This document shows, in pieces, positions 20,760 through 33,480 of a DNA stretch of 64,000 nt. The translations under genes were made by a program, and so were the position numbers. The notes below the pieces were generated by a model. It made no database searches. It worked only from the letters and a program-made list of their open reading frames with translations, and had not been told where the DNA came from. The stretch's first letter is position 1; each line of letters opens with the position of its first letter. Origin of the DNA: Neoechinorhynchus agilis (Eukaryota > Acanthocephala); NCBI GenBank assembly GCA_051530055.1, contig CM121342.1:16182001-16246000 (forward strand), in the 5' to 3' direction.

Positions 20760-22970
20760 AGAAATTTAAGTGCGCTCTTTCAACCACGATACGCAAAATT
20801 GCCTTTTACTCGATTAAATCTGTCGTCATCCGTCCCGATTTCTCGAAATCAAAAATTCCCCTCCCCGCCGTTTTCTACTCCAATACTCGTAGCCTCCTTC
20901 CTAAACTAGATGATATTTCACTCATTTCATCTACCTCAAAAACCAACGTAGTAATCCTAACAGGAACATCGCAGTCCATTTCATAGCTTCTCTGAGAAAC
21001 GGCCTTGGAGAATTCACCATTGTTGGCGTCTCTCGCCCTCCGGCTTCTCGTCCTGAGTCCTTGCTCCAAATTGACTCTATGATAGAGCTTTAAATTCCAC
21101 AAATTCACACCATTTCCTAATTGAAGGGGACTTCAATAATCTATTTCCTCTTCTACCCTTCTCCGAGTCGCATCAACTTATTGACTTCGCAACTCGTCTT
21201 GACGCTCACCTTGACAAAGTGTTCACAAATATCGACGCTTACACATCCGCTTCTAAATTCTTTCCCCCTCGCGAACTTTGACCATTCTTCTGCCCTTATT
21301 ACTCCCTCCACCCCACGTCAGCGTATAAAATCTCCCCGTTTACCCGTCTGGGATAAACATGATCATGACATCTTCAATTTTGTAAAATTGTTCAGCTCTA
21401 ACATCCGCACATTCCACTCTGACAACACAAATGATCCTTCCTTGACCATGTCCTCAGTAACCTCAATCATAAAAAATTCACTAACTTCGAAAATTCCCAA
21501 GAAATTCATTAGGATCTCCAACCGTGACCTTCCATGGATACTTCTACAAAGGCAAGCTTCTAAGGCCCATCGCAATAACTCCCCAGACTCTTCCCGTTTT
21601 CAAAAGGTACTTACTAATAAAATACTTATCGCCCGCAAAAACTTCCTTTCCTCTAAAATTCGATCAGATGGCAACTGAACATGGTGGCAGGCCGTCAAGG
21701 ACTCTCTTGGTCAACGCCATCCGGATCCCTTCCCTAATTTGCCCCCCACTGAATTAAAAAAGGTTATAGATTCCATTAATCAGAACCTCTGCCAGGACTC
21801 AATTTACAATCACTGCTCAACATCAGTCTCCACACAATCTTTCACACCCACAGCTGGAACTTTTGTCAACTCACCAAAACTCCCCTCAGTCTCGTCATAC
21901 GAAGTACTCCAGTATCTCATGAAATTACCTCAAAATCCATCCTCTCAATCGAAAATCCCAAACTGAGCTCTTCGCTGCATATTCCCCGAACTCATCGACC
22001 CTCTTACCCTCATTACAAATCACAGCTTTTTATATGGACTGCTAAAGTTATCCTTGTTCCAAAAAAGGGCATCCTATTTCGGCCGAATCACTCCGTCCAA
22101 TATCTATTCTACCCGCTTTCAAAAATCATCGAAAAAGTGTTTTAAATCTCGCCTGATTTCACTTCTCTACGAAAAGTTATCGCCCCTACAATTTGGCTTC
22201 TGGCTCAGATTTTCTGCAACCGATGCCCTACCTTGCATTTATGACACGCTCCTACGTAACCTCGACAATAATGTCCCCCACGTCACCCGTCTCATTCAAC
22301 TTGATTTATTTAAAGCATTCTACTCAGTGGACCATTCACTCCTTCTCCGAGCCTGCTCCGATTTTGGTATCAACTTGTGGCATATCCGCTGGCTCAAATC
22401 TTATCTTCACAATCGCATACAATACAATCACTGTCGTTATACCTCTCCTATTAGCCTATCCCTCTCCAAAGGCGTACCTCAAGGTGCTGTGCTGTCACCA
22501 TTTCTGTTTGATATTTTCCTAAACGACCTTAAACCTCTCTCCCGGCAATGTCACCCTCATGACCCATTCACCACCCCACCTCTCCCTTTCCTTAACCTCT
22601 AACGAAATCACACGCATAAAAGATTTCTGCACCAATCACAAACTCCACCCGAATTTCTCTAAATGAGCTTCTAAATGACATCTTACGAGTAACCTCCCTA
22701 AGAATTCTGGGTCTCCGATTTCAATCAAATTTTAAATGGGACTCACACATTACACTTTCCCTCAAATGCAATAACTTTAAAGTTAATCTCCTAAAACGCC
22801 TCCGATATTTAGGAATCCCTTCACCCGAACTCTCCAAATTTTACTTCTGCTTTATTTTACCCTCCCGCACCTACGGTTAACCCGTATTTTGCAACGTGTT
22901 TACGAAGACCCAAAGGTACATGGGTCCTCTTCTTTGTGCATAAAAAATAGAACGTGTTATTATTATAAAC
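20760..22970 (+). mobile_element. CR1/L2-like LINE, decayed and internally deleted
   Basis: It starts with VFYSNTRSLLPKLDDISL, the beginning of an APE-type endonuclease domain that is otherwise mostly missing. A linker region with LPVWDKHDHDIFNFV follows. The RT (22054-22602) contains PLQFGFWLRFSATDAL, LIQLDLFKAFYSVDHSLL and GVPQGAVLSPFLFDIFLNDL. The YADD region is frame-shifted out. Near 22870 it reads PSRTYG and is truncated straight to the family 3' end with GTACATGGGTCCTCTTCTTT and ACGTGTTATTATTA. At least four breaks. Confidence 0.88.
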
Positions 22971-23357
22971 CAGCCGCGTATATGCGAAATAAATAGCAGC
23001 ATTCCATCAGTTATTATTACATTCCGTCCTGAGGCGATCCAGCTGAAATTGAATGGGGTTTTTCGAATTTTTAAACCAAAAAAATGTTTGAAGATTGAGT
23101 TATTCATGTTTTTGTGTGGCGGAAAAATTAAAATCCATAATAAACATGTGCTAGATTGCGCCTTGTCGAAAACACTCGGAATTAATCAATTCTTTGAATC
23201 TTTTCGCCATATAAAAACACAAATCAAAAAAACCAAACTCCTACCAGTGATTCGTTTCGTCTAAATAGTAAATTTACGTCGGTCTCACGTATAGTTGACC
23301 TTTTTGCGTGCCTAAATGCGTTTTTAGCCGATTATTCGAATTTTAAGACTTTTGTAC

Positions 23358-23645
23358 TTGGCAAACAATGCAAGGTCTTTAATGTGCACATCCATCACCT
23401 CAATTACAATCTCCGCTAAAGTAGATACGTATTTTGCAGTCGGCTGACAGTTCACTTCAACATTGGCTTCATCGACTTGTCCTCGAAGCATTGGTAACTT
23501 CGCATTCACTGCTTCGGTGAGAATGTTCCCAAGTTGCCGGTGTAACACAGCCCTAAGACGCTTTTTTGTTAAGTTTGTTGAAATATTACCAAAAAGGAGC
23601 TTTTGTTACCTCAAACACCCCGATATCGACCTCCTTAGTCATCAT
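23358..23645 (-). CDS. CENP-S/MHF1-like histone-fold protein (possibly truncated)
   Basis: Exon 1 is 23645-23610 (12 codons starting MMTKEVDIGVFE). A 49-nt intron (GTAACA...AAAAAG) follows, and exon 2 is 23560-23358. The protein matches the CENP-S pattern: RLRAVLHRQLGNILTEA corresponds to the first histone-fold helix, and AKYVSTLAEIVIEVM with HIKDLALFAK to the long second helix (human CENP-S AISELTFRQCENFAKDLEMF). CENP-S pairs with CENP-X in the CENP-T-W-S-X nucleosome-like complex and in the MHF partner of FANCM. The third helix, expected next, was not found. Exon 2 ends at a possible GTACAA donor, or reads through to a stop near 23324 as YKSLKIRIIG. A LINE ends about 350 bp downstream and may have removed the 3' exon. 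The ATG sits one base after CAATTTAG, an acceptor-like AG. Confidence 0.68.
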
Positions 23646-24004
23646 TCTAAATTGCTCGCCAGGCAGTAGGATTTAAAAACACTATCAATATTGAATTCTT
23701 CCGTCTAAAAATTACGTTAGCCGAATCGATGACGTTGGTGAAAAATTTAGTCTTTAAATAGTTTACATTAAACTTTTAATTCTTAAGAAGTTACTCACAT
23801 ACATAGGTTTTTTTTGGTGATCAGAAAAATGGAGATTTATTCTCAATATTTCGTCTGTTTCGTCGGACTTTATAGCCAAAAAATAAACATTTTATAGTTT
23901 TCCCCTTCAATCGATTCCAGGACAGTTAAAAAAATCGGGTAAGCAAACTAGATAAAGGGGCAAGTGCAAATGGCAGCCTGTGTAGTATTAAACTTTTTGG
24001 GCAC

Positions 24005-24130
24005 ACCGATCAATGTATATACTTTTGGTGAACATACACCCGGTCATAAACTATTTGATTTATTGGAAATATTTCGAAAGACGTAACCTCACCTTATCAG
24101 TCATCGATATGTGAAGTATCGGGGATAATT
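24005..24130. repeat. Half copy of the GGTGAAAATAATCCCGG foldback family
   Basis: It begins TATACTTTTGGTGAACATAC, has ATTTGATTTATTGGAAATAT, GAAAGACGTAACCTC and CCTTATCAGTCATCGATAT, then stops. Only one arm is present. Confidence 0.75.
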
Positions 24131-24514
24131 GACTTTTTGAATTTTTTTGTTATTTTGGTCTACGTTTTTAGTAATATTTCGAAGCGTCTTAATTAGAAAC
24201 AAGTGTAAACGAAAGCAACACCTTGATGTTTCGAAAGCTCAACTCTTCTTGTCCAATGCTAGATTATGGATATTCGATTATGACTGTCCGTAATCATGAC
24301 CAAAGCCGCTTTAATCAAGAGAATCAGCTTCCACGAATTTTGCTCTGGCCTCTCGTTCTTGTTCCTTAAAAACGTTTGGATCTCCCTGACATTACGGTCG
24401 AATCGTTTAAAATTATAGGATTTTATGTGAGTCTTCGTTTCCTTTCACTGGAACGCACTTTGGTTCTTCGTATTAATTGGTTTTGCTCTTTGATTTATTC
24501 GCACATATTTGCAG

Positions 24515-27500
24515 ATGTTTCCTTCTGCTAGAAACATCGATGAATTTGGAGAAGATGAACGCGATCGTCGATGCTCACCTCAGTATTGTAAGTACGATGG
24601 CAAAACGGAAGAGCAAAGGTCCCAGCTAGTTCCAGAGACTGCGAGACTTTTGTCAGCGCGTAAACGTCCAGATTTCTGGATTGATCGGAAGCCATCAGAG
24701 CCGGTCTGTTCGCGCATTGCTGATCGCAAGTTTAAAAAGGCGAAGAAATCAGTACTTGAACGACGATACTTTGATAGAAAAGTGGTCAAATTAAACTTTG
24801 AACAGGAATTCGAAAATATTTTACATCAGTACTCGGATTGCTACGAAAAGGAACTAGAAAGTGATAGCGATTGCGTTGATACGTGGATTGATCTTGTACG
24901 CCTGGTTTGTGGATGACTTTTTTGGTAATGTTTTTGTTTCAGAATTAGCTCTTTTTTTGTCATAACAAACACTATTTATTCGATCGTTTAGCACTTAATT
25001 TTTGCTTCTAAACTAATATTTAGCCATTTGTACTCGTTTTACTGGTTAATCTAAGATTTGAAACTCAGAAAAAGTTCCTTTACGCTCGTTTTAACACAAA
25101 CCTGACTTGGAGTCGATTCGATCAGCGATTAACGCGTGTAAGATTCTATTTCCTTCGGAAAAGGATTCTCACCGGATATCATACAAAAATGCGTTAGAGA
25201 ATGTGATTCGTCGAGCCCGGACATGCCATCCATTAGACCGCCGACTGCTCGAAATCGACATAAAACTCCGATTATGTTACGATCTACAAAACTCATCACT
25301 CGAAGATATTGGCTTACAATTGCGCTCATTATTGAACAAACATCAGTTTGATTTGGATCTTTGGGGAACATATATCCGCCTCTTGTGCCATAGTTCGTCT
25401 CATAGCGTAAATCAATGCTCCGTTGCCTTTTCGGATTGCTTGAATACAATAGAAATTATGATGGATGACGGTCCTGAGAGCAGGCTTGACATGTATCAAG
25501 ATCATTTCGTTCACGTTATTATCGATTACTCATTGTTTCTTCATTCAAGTGGCCATACGGAGTTGGCTTTATCCATTCTTCAATGTCTCCTTGACTTTAA
25601 CTTGTTTCGGCCTGTAGCCGATTTGACGATGTTCGAGTTGGTCAATAAATACCGAGAATTTTGGAATTCCAAGCGATTTCGTTTGGGCGATGATGGATAT
25701 AGCGTCTGGTTCAGACAGTCAAACTCAGCAGGACCGAATGATGATCCTTCGGGACATGTTACACCGTTTGATTTTGAATCGGATCGTGGATCCCTCTGGC
25801 TTCAAATGGAAACTAAACGGGAAGACGAATGTTATTTTGCTTTTAATGGTGATGGAGAAAACCTTGAGGACGACGAACGACTCGTTCGGTTTGATCGAAT
25901 ACGGTTCCTTCTCTTTAATCCATCTGTACGTCATCAACTTTGCTTGAAGTTAATACTGGCAATGATGCTCTGCCTTGGTCAAATGGCATTAAATTGTGGC
26001 GGGGTTTACTTCAATGAGGAAAAGAGCAAAAATTTGCGTAAAATTCATTGGTTACTTGCCACCGCTTTCCGGCATGCATTTAGGCCAATGATAATTTTTT
26101 TGAAAAATTTCATCATCCTGTGCTGGCAAGCATCATTGGTTTGTTGCTATATTTTACTTGTGTTGGAAATATGTCTTAAATCGAATGTAGTATAGTTGCT
26201 ATGTTGGACATCCGATTCGTTCTATATTATAAGATGATGACAGTTTCTGTATGCTTAAAACTTTAACTCGCCTCGGAATAATTTCTGTAGATTCGAAGAC
26301 ATTGGGTAAATCCTGCCAAAATCTCGTCCACTTTAATTTCAATCGCCAACCGATTTCCTGAGCTTAACAGTATTCTCATTAAGTCCGATCAAAACATAAT
26401 ATGCCAATATCTGATCAATCCACATCGATCCGAACGCAAGACGAGATTTGCATGCAATCTGCTTCGAACAATAATTGATGAAGAGAGCTCGTCGTCAATA
26501 ATGGTTCATTCTGTGATACAAATTTTTCTCTTTTTAAACTCAATTCATCACTCTGTTCCTCCGCGGCAACTCAGCGAAATGGTTAAAAAAGATGACATTG
26601 ATTCAATGGCAATAATTGCTGTCTGTATCAGCAAACGACTCGATTCGTTACCGGCAATATGCGAAATCTCTCGAACCGCTGACCTAAAACGACGAGCTAA
26701 ATTCTGCTTGGACGTAGCCAATCTTCTCATAATCAATAGATGCGATCTTCTCATTGATCGTCTTCGTCAAATTATTTCTGCATTGTTCAATTCGGGCGAA
26801 ATTAAGTCAATTCTTCTAACAAATGACGATCTCTGTTTCCATGAACTCAGAATCTTGATTTCTGTTGTCTCATCACACAATGAATCCGTCGCTGAATCTT
26901 TTAAATCCATAGCAGTTCGCAATAACTGGTTCGATTGGTATATCCGATACGCAGACCTCGCAGTCAGATCTAATCGACTATCCCGCGGAGAGTTCGAGCA
27001 TTTAATGACATCGGCTATGATGCCATTCGAAGCGAGCTTTGAAGCGATGGTAATCATGGCCACAAACTGGAGGAAGATATGTATTGGGCATCCGGAGTTA
27101 ACTTGGATTTACTGGATATATGAGCTTTCCAGCGAAAATGCGCGTGCACTAAATGCTATTCGAGACGGTAAGTGTAATTCATTTTTCATTAATTGTAATT
27201 TGAGTACTTTTGCACTTAGCTAACCAAGCTTTGGATAAACGTCATTTGGTTTTAGTTGATTCTAAGATCTACTGTCGCCGACTTGTGGCGTATTTCAAAA
27301 AAGCATTCACGTTCCATCCTCACAATCCTGTTTTTCATCGACTCTAAGACTATGCTGAATCCGTGCATTTTAGTTAGAATTTAAAATAATCTTCGTAGTT
27401 AATGAAGGCAAAGATCGCAGTTTTGTTCACCGTATCTTGTTAGCATTTCCTCTGATTCGAGGTTTTTGAAGATAATGCTTCTACTGCTTTATACCGTTTA

Positions 27501-27982
27501 TTTTTTTCTGCTTCGGTATTTTTTCTCTTCATTAAGTCGGAATATTAGGTTTTATAAGCTTAAATCACCAACTCTGTAGATCACCAATATTTAGTGGTCA
27601 TAATCAGATTTATATTTTCACTCAAATTTTGTTTCGATTGATATTATTTTTGAATCCATGAATGCTCGCACGAATTCAACATTATACATGACACTATGTC
27701 ACTTCCACTTTCGTTCGATTAAAGGGATGGTCGAAGAAGCCATTGTAAATGCAACGAACTATTGTCCTATGAATAAGGTACGAAATATTGGATTTCATAT
27801 GTTTATTATTTCTATATTTACAGGCTCTATATAAAGATTGCTTAGCTTACCAATTAAACAATGAAAAGTCTTCAGAAGAGCGATCTCTGATTCTTAATCG
27901 ATCTGTTAAAATGATGGAAGCTAAAGGTTTAAGGATTCGTCTGTACCTCTTAGAATTCGAGCTATTACTTCAACTTAAATAA
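24515..27982 (+). CDS. NRDE2: NRDE2, about six exons
   Basis: Exons: 24515 to about 24897, 25113 to about 26000, about 26290-27167, 27220 to about 27340, about 27630-27777 and 27824-27982. The 27167/27220 and 27777/27824 junctions agree in phase. Diagnostic family segments are GHTELALSILQCLLDFNLF with FELVNKYREFWNSK (human NRDE2 AVALFQAMIEFNFF...MFEMFWDSG), the acidic DDERLVRFDRI, and at the C-terminus NATNYCPMNKALYKDC with MEAKGLRIRLYLLEFELLLQ (human NCPWAKVLYLDA...ELRVRLPLEELELLL). NRDE2 is a nuclear HAT/TPR-like repeat protein. It works in nuclear RNAi in worms and restrains MTR4 and the exosome in mammals. The first exon is short and basic (RRYFDRKVVKLNF). ATG 24515 directly follows TTTGCAG. 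The stop overlaps an AATAAA at 27978-27983. The first intron's edges and the end of exon 4 (a stop follows at about 27345) are uncertain. Confidence 0.88.
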
Positions 27983-27999
27983 ACTAGTAGATTGCTTAT

Positions 28000-28712
28000 A
28001 GAATTTCTAAATATGTAATTGGTTGTTGTAATAATCTCATCTCTCTCCTCTGTTTTAAATAAACACATTTGGTTTTTACTAATTAAAATGCTAGAAAGAC
28101 AACGTTTAAATCATATCCTCGTCACTTCTTAGCATCAAGTTATCCCTAGATTTTTTTAGCAATTTTATCCAATTGTCGTATCAGAAGGACATTTGTGAAC
28201 CTCAATTCGTTTTTCTCGTACCAAGTTTGGTGGTCGCTCACAATCTATTAGTAAACGGTAGATTATCTTTAGAAAACTTTACCATCTTATCAATAATTCT
28301 TTATTCGATTGGAAGCTAAGGCTATAAAAACGATAATGATATAAACTAATGGTTATGTTTCTCACTAATTGGTATACGCCTCGACTCTAATCGCAAAATT
28401 TTTTATTTCATAGGCAAAATTAGAAACTGGGTGTGGCTCCCTCAAATAGCGGAGTAAAGAGATGAGAGATAAAATCAGCCAAAGCTTAATTATATCATTA
28501 TCGAATTTTTGGATCAAATTACACTATTAAATTGGACTAATTATGAAGGAAGCAGGATTTGTGACTTATCTCGTTGGCTTCGCTGTAAACAATGTGCGAT
28601 CAATTTTTCTAGAACATATTTTCTTAATATGTAGCATTTTCCAAAAATAATGAACTTACTAAAGGCGGCTACTAGAAAATATAATGTTTGAAAATTGAAT
28701 TATTTATATAGG
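28000..28712. other. Gene-less stretch after NRDE2
   Basis: AT-rich. A second AATAAA near 28058 could serve NRDE2. No coding frame. Confidence 0.5.
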
Positions 28713-28872
28713 TTGTTTTCTGGCGTAGAAATTAAGATGATTTTGTTTTTAAAATCCGATATTTCGGCACAATCTTGTACGCCTTTTGATCAAGGTTGTA
28801 AATTGGCACAAGATTGTGCCGAAATATCGAATTTTAAAAATGAAATCATTTTAATTTCTACGCCATAAAACA
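28713..28872. repeat. Foldback element
   Basis: Arms of about 64 bp with few mismatches. The left contains GGCGTAGAAATTAAGATGAT and GATATTTCGGCACAATCTTG; the right is the reverse complement. The loop is about 30 bases. Confidence 0.85.
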
Positions 28873-29018
28873 AAGACAATATAATATTCTGTCTGATTCC
28901 TATCAAATGAAGAGCTTTCATTATACTTTCAGGCAGTATATTAATTTTTATATAGAGACTATTTTCTACTGCTAAAATGCTTTTCGTTACAGCTGTTCTT
29001 GATCAGAGAATTATTGTT

Positions 29019-29201
29019 TAAAGTCTTCAATAGGTAAATAATTTTTTCGATTAAAAACTTTGCGAACCACGTAAGCGTTCATCATCTGTTTGTTATTTTT
29101 TGTTAAAAACGCTAAAATCTTACAAATTGATGATGAACCCCTTACGTGGTTCGCAGAAAGTTTTAAATCGAAAAATCATTTAACGCGGGTGAAGACTTCA
29201 T
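29019..29201. repeat. Foldback element
   Basis: Arms contain AAACTTTGCGAACCACGTAA with GTTCATCATC on the left and the near reverse complement on the right, framed by AGTCTTCA and TGAAGACTT. A single arm of the same family (TTCGAACCACGTAAAAGCG) lies alone at about 40738-40795 in a VPS15 intron. Confidence 0.85.
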
Positions 29202-29397
29202 AATAATTCTATTTACATATCGCGGCATCTCTTCACATATCGACGTTCTTGATTCATTTGCCCCTTTGATCCTGGTCGGCAAAATAATAAAAGAGCAAAA
29301 TAGTAACCTGCAGCCAATAGGATTGCGATCTTATCAACACACACCCAGTGCAGTCTAACGTGCCCTACGAGTAACTCAGTGTGATGATCATTCCATA

Positions 29398-30504
29398 ATG
29401 ATGCTCTCATTCATTCGATGCCTACCAATCATCAACGTTCTCAAAATGACCTGTTTGACATTTTTTACAATTCTACTGATTGTTACACTGCCAATTGCCA
29501 TCTACATGTTTAAAAAAGTCGAAATATGTATCCACATATGTCTCACCGTCACTTGGAAGGTAAGACGAAAGCCGAGAAGACGTCGGCGTGCCGTAGGCGG
29601 TATTAGATCAATTTCAAAGAAACTTAAAAATGTTGCACATGACATCGATTATTCCGACATTCTCATCAGTGCAAAAGTTTCAGTGTTTAAAAGTAACCAC
29701 CACCAACAAAAAAGTAAGTCTTTTAAATAACCTTTAATGCACATTTTACCTGTAGATAAAATTTTATATCACACCATTGCTTCTCCGATTATAAATCTTT
29801 GAGAAAAATCTTTGCGTCAAACAAACGAATTTACGATTGACATTAAAAAATTCCTTTTTAATTTTGTGAGTTTGAAAATAAAATGTATTTTGCCTAACAT
29901 TACATTATTAATCCTCTTGTGGCGATTCACAACCCGAGAGTCAGTTTTATTTTGTAATATTTCGTGGGCCATACCCACCTAAACAATGACAATGTTTGAA
30001 AAGGTGGGTAACGTTATATTACAAAATAAAACTGGCTCTCGGACTGTGAATCGCACAAGAGGATTACTTTTAACCCGAATGTGATCATGAAGGATAATTA
30101 CATTATTAATTCATTTTAAATTTCCAGTCATGGCAAAAATTCCAGATTTAGCTAATTTTCATCGTAAAGATGCATTTCGAAGGATTACAATATTATCAAG
30201 GGTAGATTCTCTCTGTCGGCAGTCATTTGTGGTCCTGGAAAAGTTTTCTTTTGACATAAAGAGCATTGAAAGTGCAGGAGAATTTTGCTGGATTCGGTAT
30301 ATAATTGCCTTTTTTGTTTCTCTTCTTAGTTAATCACTGCATCAATCACATTTTTCATTTCAAATTTCAAAGCGGTATTTCAGAGAGAAAACTTATTTTG
30401 GTTCAGACAATTATCTTACTCTATTAAAAGACTTTGAAAATTCACACCGATTTTCTCCGATTACACTTGTTCGTTCCTTTGGGACGAACAATGCTTTGAA
30501 CTGA
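29398..30504 (+). CDS. Unrecognised 201-residue membrane protein, three exons
   Basis: Exons 29398-29713, 30128-30296 and 30384-30504 join in phase 1 and phase 2 with standard sites (A|GTAAGT, TTTCCAG|TC, CG|GTATAT, TATTTCAG|A). The joined frame is exactly 606 nt, TGA included. The stop is followed at once by AATAAA (30505-30510). The N-terminus has one hydrophobic stretch (about residues 18-37, TCLTFFTILLIVTLPIAIYM). A short Cys-containing segment and a very basic run RRKPRRRRRAVGG follow, which by the positive-inside rule suggests a cytosolic tail. The rest is polar (LANFHRKDAFRRITILSRV, SFVVLEKFSFDIKSI). I see no known domain. ATG 29398 or 29401 was chosen as the first in frame, and an upstream exon is possible. 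The first intron hosts a foldback (29910-30065). Confidence 0.7.
29910..30065. repeat. Foldback element in an intron
   Basis: Arms of about 65 bp: the left starts AATCCTCTTGTGGCGATTCA, and the right ends with the reverse complement AATCGCACAAGAGGATT. It lies wholly inside the first intron of the 29398-30504 gene. Confidence 0.85.
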
Positions 30505-30510
30505 AATAAA
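30505..30510 (+). terminator. Polyadenylation signal AATAAA
   Basis: It directly follows the TGA stop of the unrecognised membrane protein gene, implying a very short 3' UTR. Confidence 0.65.
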
Positions 30511-31940
30511 GTATTTCTTCTATTCATATGCTCTTGAGCACTTAAAAAGCTCAAAGAGGCCGAGTCCACTTCACTAATCGTAATTTATACTTTCTTGCCT
30601 TAGAATGAGCCGTCGAGGTAATCACCTGTATACAGAGGCTAACACCACTTATTTGTTGCATTGTAATAGAGCTTGTCATTTTGACAGCTAAAGTGCTAGT
30701 TGGTTCATTGTCTGCAAAGATCGTTTAGCAATAATCTTAGCGGTATTTTTTGATCTATATTAAGTCTCATCAAAAGAAAACCAATAAGTTGAGCAAGCTC
30801 AAAAGCTTACACTCAATTTAATGATTTCACCGCTTGGAAAAATAGATCAAAGAAAACTTTGAGCTGTGAAATATTAAAAGCATACGAACGTAAAAATGAC
30901 AGTTCATCCCTTTTAAATTTAAAGAATAGTGAAAAAAATTGTTGGCAGGATGACTAACAATCATCTGTAACTGCGTTTTTGGGGCGCGTAGATGTAATTT
31001 CAATCTGTAAAAAAATTACGCCAATTATAAGAAGGCCAATAAAGATGATTAAAAGAGGGCCAACAAAATAAAACTCAATTTGGTTTTTTGCACGTAATTT
31101 CCGCTGAACTGAAAATTCGCTTTTAATCAGCCCTTAGTAAAAAAATCAAATAAAGATCGAAAGTGCAGAGTTGCAATAGTACAGCTCTTTAATTAAATAT
31201 TTTGCCTGAAATTGAGAAGTATAAGAAATGTAAAAATTATTTGGCGATCAATTAAAAAATAATTATGTTAGAAAAATGAGTCAAGATAGCATCAATAGAC
31301 TTTATTGATTAGTGTTTTAAATATAGAATTTCATCAGATTCGTTTAAATGTTGGAATGTTTTTCTTAAACTATCTAACCAATAAAAGTTTAGTACAATAA
31401 TACTATTCCTTAAACTGAAAAAACGCTAACGCCGTCAAATTGCCAATCTATTCTCAAAAAACTTAATATACGATTAATTCTACATGTCAACATGAATGAA
31501 ATTTTATTTTTACTCTGCTTAGACGGACGAACCATCGTGCAAAGTGCACCTCAGATTTGAATGGCAGTAGAATTTTAAGGACAATCATGTTTCGCATTTT
31601 AAAAATAAATTTCAAAGCTCAATTTAGCTAAGATTAATTTGTAAAATCATCAAACACTATATTAAGGTTGTTTGCTTGCTCATAATAAGGAGCTCCGTTG
31701 AGCGCTTTGTGCATTAGTAACGAATTTGTGATTACCTCTAAAAAATATGTTAATAAAATATTGGGATATAAAAAGCTTTATTGTAAATAACACCTTATTG
31801 TTTTATTATTCGTTTATTACTAATCGTAATCGGTTCAGCAGAGCGTGTGATATTCCTTTTTTAAAACTGGGATTAAGTGAGTAATGTACTTCAAACTGAC
31901 GTTTGCAACTCGTTAAACCCCTCGAGTAAAGATGTTCAAC
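30511..31940. other. Gene-less stretch
   Basis: AT-rich sequence with no long frame. Short A/T runs and no repeat arms that I could pair. Confidence 0.5.
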
Positions 31941-31949
31941 ATGCTAGCG

Positions 31950-32830
31950 GTCGCTTGGTCGTATATGAGAAGTACGATCTTGAGCCCAAATGGAAAATAT
32001 TCCGAAGAACGAAATTATGTGCTTATGAATCCAAAGTTGGTGTGGAGATTCAGGCAGCGAGAAGGTACCCGTCAATGGTTGCAAACAATCAGTTTGGGAC
32101 TCACTCCTGGTAGCGAGAATTCACAACTCTTTAATTTACTCGATTGGCGGCAGTCTCTACAAGAGAATTGGGTGCCTGGCTCAACGCTATCATATCGCTT
32201 CTGTGGGTACCCTTCTCTCCGACGAAACAGTAAGGATTGTAGTGTCCCTGAGACTTCGGCTACAGACATCCCATCGCTGCCTTTGCGGGAAGCCATGGTC
32301 TCGTCTGTCGGCAATCAGGCGAAAGATACTCACGACACACCGAAGTGAACGCGATTCTTAGCCGTGCCCTGAATACTGTGAATGCGCCCAACATCCAAGA
32401 GCCGAGCAATCTTTGCCGATTCGATGGCCGCCGTAGACCGGACGGTGTCACAGTATTCCCGTGGCAAGAAGGAAAATGCCTTCTCCGGGACGCTACGTTC
32501 ATGTACACGATCGCAGTCAGCAACATAAGATTCGCTACCATTACACCAGGGGAGCAGAAACCACCGCTGAGGAACGCAAAAGAGCAAAATACAGGCACCT
32601 GAGTCGAAATCATTATTTTGTTCCCTTTGATGTCGAGTCGCTCGGGTTGTTTGGTACCGTGGCGCAGGACCTGGTCAAGCAATTGTCCAAGAGGCTCAGA
32701 CGAATCACTGGCGATCAGAGGGCAGGAGCATTTTTCCTACAAAACATTAGTCTGGCTGTGCAACGGGAGGGAACGCTGCATCCGTCCTTTCGACCGTTAC
32801 ACCAGGACGGCAGCTGAGTGATCCAGAGCG
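31950..32830 (+). mobile_element. RLE-type LINE 3' fragment
   Basis: The 3' part matches the other copies: NAILSRALNTVNAPNIQEPS, RRRPDGVTVFPWQEGKC (endonuclease PD motif), then in the next frame YRHLSRNHYFVPFDVESLGL and NISLAVQREGTLHPSF. The 3' end has GGCAGCTGAGTGATCCAGA. Upstream pieces back to about 31950 are in mixed frames. At least three frame changes. Confidence 0.82.
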
Positions 32831-33480
32831 GTGGTGTGAATGATCCAACACTATCTATTTTTTTCTTTTTGCATTGTATAAAAAGAATTTGTTACGGTCA
32901 TTAGATTGGCAGCACCAAAATTTTCTAAGTAGCAAAAAACCGAGCAGAGCGGTGGTGTGAATGATTTCTGCTCCGAAATTCTGGAGGTTATGTTAATAAA
33001 CTAAAAGTGGAAAATAAAAGTTTTACAAAGTTCTAAATGTTAAAATTTTCAATTAATGTATGAAGCATTCATTTGGTACGTGGAATGGCCGGTCTTTTTT
33101 TATAAAAGTTAAAGTATGCCAAGTACAGCGATTTTAAAAGTTAGCAATTAAAGCTTTAATGTTAAAGAGACCGTTTAAAATAAAGCCCAAGAAAAAACGA
33201 GACACAGTACTGCAATTTTTTTATAGAGGCAAATGAGAACGTTTAACATAAGTGATATGAGAATGACTCACTTAGCGAGTAGGAAAGCGTTTATTCTTTA
33301 AAGAGATGAAGATAAATATTGTTAAACGATATTTATAAGCAGCCATTTACTACCTGTTTGTCTAGACTTTGTCATATATTCTAAAAAGGACGAGAGTATT
33401 TTAAAGCTAAAAATACTTAAAATTTAGGCTTTTAGTTTATTAAGAGAAAATAAAAACGTGATCCAAAAGCAGACGTTCAT
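32831..33480. other. Gene-less stretch with a duplicated LINE tail
   Basis: AGCGGTGGTGTGAATGAT occurs twice (about 32827 and 32949), so the LINE tail is partly duplicated here. The remainder is AT-rich with no coding frame. Confidence 0.5.

Noticed and set aside
24580-27063. Several minus-strand frames across NRDE2.
   Set aside because: All overlap exons that match NRDE2 on the plus strand and show no homology themselves.
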